A stretch of DNA of 64,000 nucleotides from Rhipicephalus microplus (lineage: Eukaryota > Arthropoda > Arachnida > Ixodida > Ixodidae). The DNA lies in assembly GCF_043290135.1 (NCBI RefSeq), contig NC_134701.1, forward strand, positions 60,570,502 to 60,634,501, written 5' to 3'. The notes beneath the pieces were generated by a model that did no database searches, was not told the origin of the DNA, and worked only from the letters and a program-made list of their open reading frames with translations. This document shows positions 10,161 to 19,990 of the stretch, one piece after another; the stretch's first letter is position 1, and each line of letters begins with the position of its first letter. The position numbers were made by a program, and so were the translations under genes.

Positions 10161-12555
10161 GCGGGAAAAGCCATGGAACGAAAACAATATTTGAAGAAAG
10201 AAATTTACCGCAATGCAGAGCAACAGATATAGCGGTAACGCTGTTATCTGCCTTTTTTGAACGTTGTAAGCTTCCATAATATCACGTGCCAAGTTGTTGT
10301 AACTGTTTCCGACAACGGATACGCTGGTAATCCCAGAATTATGACCTATACACTGATATATAAGGTTAAACGTCTCAATTTAAGCAAATATTAGGGCGAC
10401 GAAAACAGAGATGAAAAAAAACGACAAACTATAGCACTTTTTTTCCGTTCGCGTTTTCATCGCTCGAATATTCGTTAAAGCTGAAAGTGCAACAACTCGC
10501 CCAATCGTTCCTTCTGATGAACGATAGTTAGAGTGTGCGAAGAGAACGATGACAAAAGGGCAAGAAGGAGACGTTTGTCGTCGTTCTGTTTTCGTGCTAT
10601 AACTATCGTCATGTCATACCAACCAGCCCACACTGCCACACATTTGAGTTACAATCCTGAATAACGTCCCAAAACCACCATTTCAGTATACAAAACGCCA
10701 TAGTAGATGGCTATAGAAATTTTGACCATCTGGGGTTCTTTAACATACCCTTAAATCTGACCATACGGGCCTACAGCACTTGCGCCTTGACTGAAAATGT
10801 AGCCACCGGAGCCGGGATTCAAACGCGCTACCTGCGGGTGAGCAGCTGAGTACTTTAGCCACTAGACCGCACCGGCGGAGAATTCCGGGGCTCTCAGTGC
10901 ACAGCAAATGCGCCGAAATTTCGTTTTTCACAGAAAGTTCATGCTCCAGAATTTTTCGTTTATGCACCGGCCTGTTTGGCTGATATATCTCTACCGCAAC
11001 TATGCGGGATCTAGCACACAACGCCAAATGAGCAGGTTTCACGTGACCTGGCGTGCCTCTCACCACACGGGGAGGGCCTTGGTGCAGTAGAAATTTGTGG
11101 GCACAGGCTAGTTACCTTGCAGGACACCGAGAACGCCAAAGGTACTTTTTCGAGCTGTCGCTTTTCATTCCATCAGGGCTGAGATTACAGCGCAAATAAT
11201 TTGTTATATATAAAAGTCAAAATATCTCAAGCGGTGTTTCAATCGCATATAAAATACCGCTGTGTGGTTTTGCTTTTTACAACTCAATGTTACATAAAAA
11301 TATTGCTTTTCCATAGATATCTGTCACAATGCCAACACTAGTTACTTATCTCCGACTTCTACCCATTTTCGCAAACATAGCATCATTAACATTCAATATA
11401 TCAAGGAGGTTCACAATCAGCGATCATTTTATTTACGTTCTTCTGATTATAAACAATTTCTTCAGTCATGTACTGCTCAGCAGCACTCCAATCATGTTAT
11501 CAACACTCGTAAAAGAGTAGGCTGGCTTATACCACGTTTTGGCATGAACTATAAACTACAGTCACTGAAATATAACCTTCTATGTATTCTAAATAAGCTT
11601 AGATAATTACCTAGACCTGCACTTAGTACTTTACGTGAAATATTTTTTTGAATTTCCTATGTTCATACATTTCACATATTTCCCAAATTTGTGGTCTCTT
11701 TCTCTTTGTATATAGCTGTATATGATAGAGTATTTTAAATGCGAATGCTTTTCCTAGTCGGAAATGTCAGGTATCCGGTGTTGTCGAGACGACAGTGGCT
11801 CTTCGCTTTCACTCCCTCTCCCATAGCAACAACGGTGGGCGCGCGCTCTAATCCTCGCCTCTAGTGACCGGAGCATGAGGTGCGATAGAGTATAGGAGAG
11901 GGTAGGTGCAATGCTTCCCCTATTGCAAAACGTAGCGCCACTAGGCACCAGCGTCAGCTGCCTTGCTGTAATATGGGCCCAGTATCGCGTTGGATATTGG
12001 GACGCTGGTGTGGCGTGTATTTGGGAGGGGCGAAGTACACAGCGCAAAACAGCTTCAAAACTTGGCTGCGTATTCGTCATAAATAAACATATCAGTAAAA
12101 TAAATGATATAAAACGCAGCATCGTATGAAAAAAATACCTCCGTCTGCAGATTTTGAGCTCGCCTCTTTCTGAATCCCAACCAAGTGTTCTACCCACTAC
12201 AAAACGCCAGATTTTCCCCAAGTGTTCGTAAAACGACAATTTATCCACTGAACACGCTGTTCGGCTTCCTGCTTACAAGTCGCACGGTCAACATAGACGC
12301 GATATTTATTTCCAAATAACAATTGCGACTTGATTAGACACTAACGAGCAGCCGCTGGGCACCGAAGGACATGCGCATATATTGGCGGAAGCAAAAGCTG
12401 TATTACGAAATTCACATCTTAACTCCCAAAAATATCAAACGGACTGTGGTAGCAGCCACAGATTTACGGCTTTTACTGCCGATTTTCCTTTTCTTTATGA
12501 CCCATTGCTCGCTTTTGCTACAGGTCAACATGCACAGAGGTTTTAAGATGACTTG
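10161..12555. other. No gene recognised (apart from the SINE at 10658-10877)
   Basis: AT-rich DNA. A minus-strand ORF of 164 codons at 11754-12248 overlaps a GC-richer patch (about 11750-12060) but shows no domain, and its composition looks like chance. I see no other structure. Confidence 0.5.
10658..10877 (-). mobile_element. Ruka-like SINE, diverged
   Basis: Minus-strand copy with a recognisable head (CCGGTGCGGTCTAGTGGCTA), B-box region and body. It has many substitutions and no clean tail or flanking duplication, so it is an old insertion. Confidence 0.75.
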
Positions 12556-12557
12556 TG

Positions 12558-12672
12558 CGATGCATACGTCGATGCATATGGAGCGCACATACTTGCATAT
12601 GGAGCGCACATACGATGCATATGGAGCGCACATGGAGCGCACATGACTTGTGCGATGCATATGGAGCGCACG
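12558..12672. repeat. Minisatellite with NdeI-like ATGCATATGGAGCGCACAT unit
   Basis: About five imperfect copies of a 19-21 bp unit containing GCATATGGAGCGCACAT. They are bracketed by two copies of ACTTGTGCGATGCAT (about 12551 and 12645). It ends 160 bp before the start codon of the second gypsy-like element. Confidence 0.8.
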
Positions 12673-12831
12673 TCGAAGGCGGCCTTGGCGTCCGGTTTGG
12701 TGAGAGCACGGCTTGCTTGACTTCATTGGGAGCATTAGCAGCATTTACTTGGTAGTCGAGGTTCTTTTGTATTTGTTGTTGACTTTGCTAAATAGTAGTA
12801 CATATCAGGGTAGCACTTGTTAACTGCAGTC

Positions 12832-15800
12832 ATGATCCTCACGTCGTTAACGAAACCCAACCTAGTGCTGCTAGCTGAAGAGCTCGGTATCCCTGTACAG
12901 AAGTCTATGCGGAAGCCTGCAATTATTGAAGCGATATCCAAATGCGGAGCAAACGACGACGAAGTCGAGGAGTGTTGGAGGGCAGTCTCGGAAAAGCTCA
13001 AAGAACGAGAAGTAGAACTGAAGTTAAAAGAGATGCAACTGCATAACCTTGAACGCAATGACAGTTTCGATATGCGAGGATACATGCAACCTTTCAAGGC
13101 TGGCAGTGACATCACTTTGTATCTCGTCAACTTTGAGAGGACGTGTACAAGAGCTGCACTTGCAAAAGAGACTTGGTCGCAACGCCTGTTGACATTACTT
13201 CCAAATGAGGCAGCCGATGTAATCGCGAGAATGCCAGATGAAGATGCTCATGATTACGAAAAAGTGAAACTTCATTTGAGGCGAAGGTACAGCTTGTCAA
13301 CAGAAGCCTTGAGGATGAAGTTCCGTAACACGAGGCGTGGCCAAGGGGAGTCATTTTCAGAATTCGCCTACAAATCCATGAGCTTGTTAGAGGAATGGCT
13401 TAAGAGTGCCAACGCATACGAGGACAAGCAACGTCTGATTGAACTGTTTGCGCTCGAGCAGTTTTATGCGTCCATTCCGGACCAAATGCGGCTGTGGATT
13501 CAGGACAAGCCAAACGTAGAGACTTTGCAAACGGCAGCCAGCTTGGCGGACGAGTACCGTTCCCGTAGAATGGAAAGTTCGGAAGAACAAAGAAAGAAGC
13601 CGTCAGGAGCGTTCAAGAAATTTCAGAAAGGAACGAAAGAAACTAACCAAGGGAAACCAGGCGACAGTGTTCCAGCCCAAGGGCATGCAGCCAACGCGAG
13701 TGAACCGAAAAGTTCCAAGTTCGAAGAAAAACAACCGCTGGTCTGCTATAAATGCCAACAACCGGGTCACATCGCAGTCGGTTGCCGACAGCCAGCAGTT
13801 TCCGTCAATTTGCTAACCGAAGAGAGCGATTTACTCTTGCCCTACACATATGACATGAAGGTGAACGGCATCAGTTGCAACGTTCTGCGCGACACAGGAG
13901 CAACATTTGATATCGTCCACCCGTCATTTGTTAAGCCCGAGAACTTAACAGGTTCATGTGTATGGGTACGCCAGGCACTAGAGCCAGACATGAAGTGTTT
14001 GCCGGTAGCCAGAGTCGAAATGAAGGGCGCCTTCGGCACATTCGAAACTGATGCTGCGGTTTCCGATAAACTTCCTCAGAAAATTCCCTACATTTTTTCT
14101 AACCGATCAATGAGGGACTTCCAAAATGCAGGACTGGAACTTAATGCTAACCCTGTAATGGTCGTCACGAGGTCCCAAACAAGAGCTCAAGCTACCAGCG
14201 CTACCCGTAACACGGAAATTACAGACCAGAGTGAACCGACACAAGCTACTGCACCAAGCGAAACTGTTCCTGTCGACGCCAATTGTGTCGCGCCAGCCTT
14301 TGATAGCAGCACTCCCGTCGGTAATGCGCTCCCAGGTGAAGCGATAAACCCAGTCAGTGAAAATTTTCAGCTTCTAGCAAAGTTAGACAAAAGCGCTCTC
14401 AAAATGGAGCAGGCAAACGACGAGTCGCTGAAGACGTGCTGGGAAAAATCAAAACGGAAACAAAAAGGAGCCGTGTCGCTCATAGTCAAAGAAGGCATTT
14501 TGTACAGAATATTCAAAAACAAGAAAGGCAGAACCTTTGAACAGCTTGTCGTTCCCAAAAAGTATCGAGTCGCACTTTTGGGTTTGGTTCACAGCGATAG
14601 CTGGGCTGGCCATTTAGGTATCAACAAGACCAAGAGCAGGTTATTGAACGACTACTACTGGCCGATGTGCTTCAAAGAATCGGAGAACTGGGTACGTTCC
14701 TGCAACGTTTGCCAAAGGACGGGGCGGCCAAACGAAAAACTCAAAGCACCTTTGGTCCAAGTGCCTTTGATTGGCGAACCCTTTCGCAGATTAGTTGTCG
14801 ACATTGTAGGTCCATTACCAGTAACAGCGGCGGGCAACAAATACTTGCTAACACTCATTTGCCCTGCTACGAAGTTCCCGGAAGCAGTGGTGTTACCCGA
14901 ATTAAGCTCCACTGCAGTTGTAAACGCGCTACTCGGCGTCTTTGCAAGAATTGGATTTCCTAGTGAAATCCAATGCGACCAAGGTTCTGTGTTCACAAGC
15001 GCGCTCACCACGACGTTCTTGAAGAAATGCGGCATATCCGTTCACCACAGCTCAGTCTACCATCCGCAAAGTAATTCAGTCGAGAAACTTCACTCTGTAA
15101 TGAAGCGCATTCTGCGTGCACTCTGTTTCGAGAAAGGCGCCGACTGGGACGAAGCTGTTCCCGCGATGCTCTTTGCTCTGCGCTCCGTCACTCACGAAGC
15201 GACTGGGTTCACGCCGGCGGAACTTGTTTACGGTCGAGCGCTTCGCTCCCCGCTAACGTTGTTGAAAGAAAAGTGGGAAGACAAGTTCGTAGACAAATCA
15301 GTTGTCGAGTACGTGCTGACCTTGTTGAAGCGCCTACGTGAATCGCAAGAACTGGCGCAGATAAACATGGCAGAAGCGCAGCAACGCTCAAAGGTGTACT
15401 ACGACAGATCCGCACGCACACGAACCTTCAAGGAAGGCGATAAAGTGCTGATTCTGCGGTCGTCAAAGGCAAATAAACTGGAAGTAGCATGGGATGGGCC
15501 GGTCACGATTAAACAAAAGCTCTCCGACACCAATTACTTGGTAACGACGCCCGGTAAACGCAATGATGTGACGATATATCACTGCAATCTAATGAAGCCT
15601 TTTATCGAACGCAGTGAGACGTTGAGCATTGTCCTTAACGAGCCTGAAGAGATCAACGTTCCTCTACCCCAAGTGCCAAGCCCCTGCTCTTCCCCATCAA
15701 CAGAAGAGATAGTCCAATCTGTCACTAAACAAGCTTCTCTAACTGACAAGCAAAGAAAGGAGTTAGAACTGCTTATGCGCAACTTCAGAGACTTGTTTAG

Positions 15801-16527
15801 TCCCACTCCCGGCAGGACAAATCTCGTGGAGCACGACATTGAGTTAACATCCAACCAACCTTTCCGAACCAGGATGCACAGGTTTTCCCCCCGTCACGAA
15901 AAGATCCTGAACGATTGTGTTCAAAACATGTTGACACTGGGTCTAATCGTGCCAGGAGAAAGCGAATATGTGTCACCTATGTTTATTGTAGAAAGTCCAG
16001 GCAAGGAACCGCGACCCTGCATCGATTATCGAAAATTGAATGCGATAACAAAAACAAAGATGTTTCCCATTCCAAACGTTGAGGGCTTGATCGAGAAAGT
16101 GTCCGCGGCACGGTACGTTTCTACGTTAGATTTGGTACGCGGTTTCTGGCAAGTGCCACTAACGGAAAACGCCAGTAAGCTCGCCACTTTCATGACACCG
16201 ACAGGCACATATCGCCCTCTTGTGCTCACTTTTGGCCTCAAGAATGCACCCTTCGCATTTTCAAGGTTAATGCATGAAGTGCTCAAAGGAGCCGAGTCGT
16301 TCGCTGTTCCGTACCTTGACGACATAGCTGTTTTTTCGAGCACCTGGCAACAGCATTTGGAACATCTGCAGCAGGTATTCCTTCGAATACACGAGGCAGG
16401 CTTGACTCTCAAACTCGCCAAATGTCGTCTTGCGAGCTCATTCCCAACAGAAGCTACATTCCCAACTTCGCAAATATCGCTAGTCCTCTCACAGACGCAC
16501 TGCGCAAAACTGAGCCAACTATTGTAA
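12832..16527 (+). CDS. gag-pol: Gag-protease-integrase-RT polyprotein, ends out of frame
   Basis: The first ATG is at 12832; the frame is open back to 12817 without another ATG. The N-terminus is helical and charged. Residues ~105-250 hold the SCAN-like capsid part, with the block LIELFALEQFYASIP and RLWI downstream. Zinc knuckle CYKCQQPGHIAVGC: ~305-318. Protease DTGA: ~354. Integrase HH-CC finger: ~587-630; catalytic Asp 14800 and 14977 and Glu 15082, the last two 35 residues apart (DD35E). GPY/F-like module: ~885-925. RT: CIDYRKLNA, then YLDD at 16312-16323. After KCRLAS at ~16437 the frame enters unrelated residues and stops at 16525-16527, because a deletion joined RT to RNase H out of frame. 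Gag and Pol share one ORF. Confidence 0.9.
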   Translation: MILTSLTKPNLVLLAEELGIPVQKSMRKPAIIEAISKCGANDDEVEECWRAVSEKLKEREVELKLKEMQLHNLERNDSFDMRGYMQPFKAGSDITLYLVNFERTCTRAALAKETWSQRLLTLLPNEAADVIARMPDEDAHDYEKVKLHLRRRYSLSTEALRMKFRNTRRGQGESFSEFAYKSMSLLEEWLKSANAYEDKQRLIELFALEQFYASIPDQMRLWIQDKPNVETLQTAASLADEYRSRRMESSEEQRKKPSGAFKKFQKGTKETNQGKPGDSVPAQGHAANASEPKSSKFEEKQPLVCYKCQQPGHIAVGCRQPAVSVNLLTEESDLLLPYTYDMKVNGISCNVLRDTGATFDIVHPSFVKPENLTGSCVWVRQALEPDMKCLPVARVEMKGAFGTFETDAAVSDKLPQKIPYIFSNRSMRDFQNAGLELNANPVMVVTRSQTRAQATSATRNTEITDQSEPTQATAPSETVPVDANCVAPAFDSSTPVGNALPGEAINPVSENFQLLAKLDKSALKMEQANDESLKTCWEKSKRKQKGAVSLIVKEGILYRIFKNKKGRTFEQLVVPKKYRVALLGLVHSDSWAGHLGINKTKSRLLNDYYWPMCFKESENWVRSCNVCQRTGRPNEKLKAPLVQVPLIGEPFRRLVVDIVGPLPVTAAGNKYLLTLICPATKFPEAVVLPELSSTAVVNALLGVFARIGFPSEIQCDQGSVFTSALTTTFLKKCGISVHHSSVYHPQSNSVEKLHSVMKRILRALCFEKGADWDEAVPAMLFALRSVTHEATGFTPAELVYGRALRSPLTLLKEKWEDKFVDKSVVEYVLTLLKRLRESQELAQINMAEAQQRSKVYYDRSARTRTFKEGDKVLILRSSKANKLEVAWDGPVTIKQKLSDTNYLVTTPGKRNDVTIYHCNLMKPFIERSETLSIVLNEPEEINVPLPQVPSPCSSPSTEEIVQSVTKQASLTDKQRKELELLMRNFRDLFSPTPGRTNLVEHDIELTSNQPFRTRMHRFSPRHEKILNDCVQNMLTLGLIVPGESEYVSPMFIVESPGKEPRPCIDYRKLNAITKTKMFPIPNVEGLIEKVSAARYVSTLDLVRGFWQVPLTENASKLATFMTPTGTYRPLVLTFGLKNAPFAFSRLMHEVLKGAESFAVPYLDDIAVFSSTWQQHLEHLQQVFLRIHEAGLTLKLAKCRLASSFPTEATFPTSQISLVLSQTHCAKLSQLL

Positions 16528-16988
16528 GTTGGAATAAGGCTCGTAAAGATGCTTTTGCTGAGATCAAAAAGATTCTTGTCAGCAAACCGGTCCTCGCGGC
16601 ACCAGATTACTCTCTCCCCTTCTTAGTTCAGTGTGACGCCAGTGACCGCGGAATGGGCGTTGTTCTAAGTCAAGTGAACAAAAAGGGCGAGGAACATCCT
16701 CTTGTCTACGCCAGTCGAAAACTAACATCACGCGAGCAAGCCTACAGTACAACTGAAAAAGAATGTGCTTGCTTGGTCTGGGCTCTCGAAAAGCTGTCGT
16801 GTTACCTCAAAGGCTCCTCATTTGTTTTTGAAACTGATCACTCACCTTTAGTGTGGTTAAATCAAATGTCGAACAAAAACAGCCGCTTGATGCGTTGGAG
16901 TCTAGCACTTCAGCAATTTGATTTCTCAGTGCGGCACAAGAAAGGCAAACACCATGCTAATGCGGACTGCCTTAGCCGAACCTATTAA
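16440..16988 (+). pseudogene. pol: RNase H end of the Gmr1-type polyprotein, after a deletion
   Basis: In another frame the sequence resumes with YIPNFANIASPLTD, the end of the RT connection region. RNase H follows: CDASDRG (Asp near 16634), TEKEC (Glu near 16762), ETDHSPLVWL (Asp near 16828) and a final NADCLSR. It stops at 16986-16988. Compared with the first gypsy element, about 48 codons between the RT KCR block and this point are missing. Clear family call; no function expected for this copy. Confidence 0.85.
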
Positions 16989-17580
16989 GTGTTTCTTGTT
17001 TCTTTTGTGTGCATGCAACTTGGCGCAAGTATATATTTTTTTTTCCTTATCGTGTTCGGCTTTCACGTTATCTGCTCCCAGTGAAATCAACTGTCGGGCT
17101 TTTCTAAGCTTGGGCGCCAGGTTGCTTTTGACGTAGTTTCTGCGTTTCTACCGCTCGTCCACTCAGCCATTTCAGATCCTGTCGTACCAGATGGCGAAAT
17201 CAACCCTGCTCCAGGCGCCTGCAGCCAACTCCCGTGCTGCAGCCAATCGACACTCGGCGAGTGGTGCCCGTTCTGAACATTGCCTGTTCTCGACATTGCC
17301 TCCTCTTGGCCTTTAATGCCAACCTTCGCGGGCGTGTTCCAGCCAGACGACGCGCAATGCCATTTCCATTTCCTTCTGCGGTGGCTACTTCAACGACCAG
17401 TGCCACCATGCACCTCAGGGTCTTCGCCCACGCCGTGCACAAAGACAATATGACCGTGCGAAACGTGTCAGTGCTGTGCTTGGAGACCTGCCCACGTGTT
17501 GGCTACCTGTTACCACCTCCAGCCGTTCATGAAGCGTCATCCTCTTGAACGCCTTCCGCTAGGGGTAGCTTTGGCCGAGT
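16989..17580 (+). other. Element 3' region between RNase H and the putative LTR
   Basis: About 590 bp with no recognisable domain. It is more GC-rich than the genomic surroundings, as expected of element DNA. A 104-codon ORF at 17234-17548 has no features I can name. Confidence 0.4.
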
Positions 17581-17804
17581 TGTAACGTTTGCAGTGCTCG
17601 CCCTCTTTCTACGTCGGGGCTTTCTGATAACATTGCCCGATTGCTGTTATCTTGCTGTTTTCTTTTCTTTCGTGCCAACCTGCGATTGGCTGCGTAGCGC
17701 TTAAAAACGCGCCGCAAGGTGAATAAACTGGGATTGTCTTCCTGGCACTGCTTGAGTCGTCTCTTTCCTGGGCCGGCTGTCGTCCAGCCGCCGAATACGT
17801 AACA
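17581..17804 (+). repeat. Putative 3' (or solo) LTR
   Basis: 224 bp, beginning TGTAACG and ending CGTAACA, that is TG...CA with nearly inverted ends. It contains AATAAA near 17722 in a GTGAATAAACTGGG context typical of an LTR poly(A) region. No second copy is present in the window, so its link with the element at 12832 is positional. Confidence 0.55.
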
Positions 17805-17814
17805 ATGCATACAC

Positions 17815-18034
17815 GATTGAATCTTTTGACTGCTGACCCGCAGGTCGCGGGATTGAATCCCGGCTGTGCCGGCTGCATTTCCAATGGAGGCGGAAATGCT
17901 GTAGGCCCGTGTGCTGAGGTTTGGGTGCACGTTAAAAAACCCCAGTTGGTCGAAATTCCCGGAGTCCTCCACCATGGCGTCTCTCATAATCATATGAAGG
18001 TTTTGGGACGTTAAACCCCACATATCACATTGAA
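17815..18034 (+). mobile_element. Ruka-like SINE, head lost
   Basis: Starts within the tRNA-like head (GACTGCTGACCCGCAGGTCGCGG) and has the full body through GGACGTTAAACCCCACA. It starts within about 10 bp of the putative LTR end. Confidence 0.85.
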
Positions 18035-18199
18035 TATTGGGTAGTGTTCCCGCGCAATCACCGTTATGGCAGTATATTGATACTGCCAGTGTACAAGATC
18101 TGCAGTAATATTGACACCTACAACTAAAAACCGTTCAAGAAAACACTAACGCAGTCCGCTGAAAAAGTATGCCGGTGTGTTGGTTCAATAAGAAGTACC

Positions 18200-19900
18200 A
18201 AATTACCAAAGAAAAAATTGGCAGACCCCACGTACCGTACCAATAGATGATATGCAAAGCACGAATGAGGAAGGTTGATATATCGCTTTAGAGAAAGAGC
18301 AGCGTTGCGAGGCGGAGGTAAATTATGCCATACATGGCGTTGATCTTACGATTATTTGTTTTAATGTGTCATTTACCCTCGTTATCTATTTACGTTACCT
18401 GATAACAAATTTCCTATATGTGGAGCTAGCAAAACAGCCGAGAGTATGCTATGAGCGTAGCAAGCAGCCAATTTTACATGACACGCATGTAATGATTACC
18501 TTGTTTGGACGGAGAATTTACCTTCGCCCTCCGTTCGGGTCATGCAAATTACAAATTAAAAAGTTGGCAGATCCCACGTGCCGTAAGAATCGGTGGTGTG
18601 CAAAGCACGAATCAGGAAGGTTGATATGTCACTTTAAACTAAGAGCAACAATACGACGCGGGGGTAAATTATGCCGTACATGACGTCCTTTTTACGACTA
18701 TTGTGTTTGAACGTGCCATTTACTCTCGTTATCTGTTCACGTCACCTGATACTAACTTTAGTATATGTGGAGTTGGCGAAACGGCCAAGAGCGTGCTCTG
18801 AGCATAGCAAGTAGTCAAGTTTTACATGACAGGCATGTCAATATTATCATGTTTGGACGTGGCATTTATCTTTGTCCTTTGTTCGTGTCATGCGATACCA
18901 AATTAGGTATACGTGGCGATAGTGAACCGGCCGCGAGAGCATCATGAGAGTGGCATGCGGTCACGTTGTACAAAACACTCATCTCATGAATATTGTGTTT
19001 GCACCAGCCACATGCCCTTATCGTCCATTCACGTCCCGTATTAGAAATTTGGTATATGTGAAGCTAGCGAAACGGTGCCGAGCGTATCCTGAAAGGCCCA
19101 GCATACTCCGACGTAGCGTTGACGCACGCGCACGCTCGGCGCAGCGACGCTACACTAACAAAACGCGAGCACTCTATAGTCTGGCGCCAGGTGCGGCCGG
19201 AACGATATACGACATGCTGAATTTCGCACCAACGACTTTACCCAGACAGTACCACGTCTGCTTCTATTCGTTACGGAGGGACGCCTGTCGTGCTCAAGCA
19301 CGCATGCGTCAAAGCCACGCAGCGAGGCGCACGCATGTGAGTATATGGCAGGCAGGTTGGTGCCTGGCGTGGCAACGCCGGCATGACGCTACGAAACGCA
19401 CGCCGGCGCGCGTGCGCCGCCTCACGTCAAAGTGCATTGGCGCCTTGACCGTGAGAAGTACTCATGTTCTCACATGACACGCTTCTCATTATTATCATGC
19501 TTGCACCAGTCACATACACTCGTTATTCATTTACTTCCAGTAATACCATATTTGGTATATACGACGCTAGCGAAACTGCCGCGAGCGCATCATGAGCGTA
19601 AAAAGTAGCTATGTTGTTACATGACACGCATGTCGTGATTTTCATGTAACGGTCTGTCACTTGTGTTCGCCATGCAGTCATATCATACCATACTAGTTTT
19701 GCAACATGTTATGTGAACGAAACCACCGCAAGAGCTGCAAGACCATGAAATGTAAATCATGACATTCATGACATACAAGTAATGATTTTTATGTTATGAC
19801 TAGTCACCTATGCTCATCATACAGTCATCTTATTGACATTATCGAAACAGCCATGAGAGCAAAAACTCATAGGCGGCTAGATAATATAGATAGATAAATG

Positions 19901-19956
<56 letters not shown>

Positions 19957-19990
19957 CGCTCAAAATTGCTGAAGTTCGCCAAGAAATGAT
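18200..19990 (+). repeat. Array of a ~145-bp unit with GATA tail (array 1)
   Basis: The block RGTATATGTGRAGCTAGCGA recurs near 18414, 18761, 18906, 19050 and 19553. Spacings near 145 bp give the basic unit. The first two repeats are composite (about 345 bp) and include an AAATTGGCAGATCCCACGT leader (18217 and 18561). After the array come (GATA)n at 19901-19956 and a short 3' end, GCTCAAAATTGCTGAAGTTCGCC. The same leader, unit, tail and end occur inverted at 50385-51560. The ORFs at 18366-18683 and 18944-19477 are repeat-derived. Confidence 0.8.
19100..19455. repeat. CpG-rich insertion inside array 1
   Basis: One array spacing is about 503 bp instead of 145. The extra ~358 bp is rich in CpG (GCGCACGC, CGGCGCAGCGACGC, CGCCGGCGCGCGTGCGCC) and does not resemble the unit. 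No domain or clear terminal repeats seen. Confidence 0.55.

Larger units (their letters stand above)
12832..17804 (+). mobile_element. Gmr1-type Ty3/gypsy element: gag-PR-INT-RT-RNase H
   Basis: The coding part runs from 12832 to 16988 and a probable 3' LTR is at 17581-17804. The pol domain order is protease, integrase, RT, RNase H. Ordinary Ty3/gypsy elements have integrase last; integrase before RT is the hallmark of the Gmr1 group and otherwise of Ty1/copia. RT and RNase H motifs and the integrase C-terminal GPY/F-like module (AWDGPVTIKQKL) are of the Ty3/gypsy kind, so this is not a copia element. No matching 5' LTR is visible upstream, so the copy is either 5'-truncated or the LTR call is wrong. 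An RT-RNase H deletion near 16440 makes it defective. Confidence 0.82.

Noticed and set aside
11754..12248. 164-codon minus-strand ORF
   Set aside because: No domain, unlike-protein composition and no splice or promoter context; likely a chance ORF in a GC-richer patch.
12832..16988. Assignment to Ty1/copia because integrase precedes RT
   Set aside because: RT, RNase H and the integrase C-terminal module carry Ty3/gypsy motifs; only the order is copia-like.
18944..19477. 177-codon ORF
   Set aside because: It spans the ~145-bp tandem unit and the CpG-rich insert, changes character midway and has no recognisable domain.
18200..19990. CRISPR-like regular spacing of repeats
   Set aside because: Units are long, diverged and contiguous, without short identical repeats and unique spacers; the host is eukaryotic.
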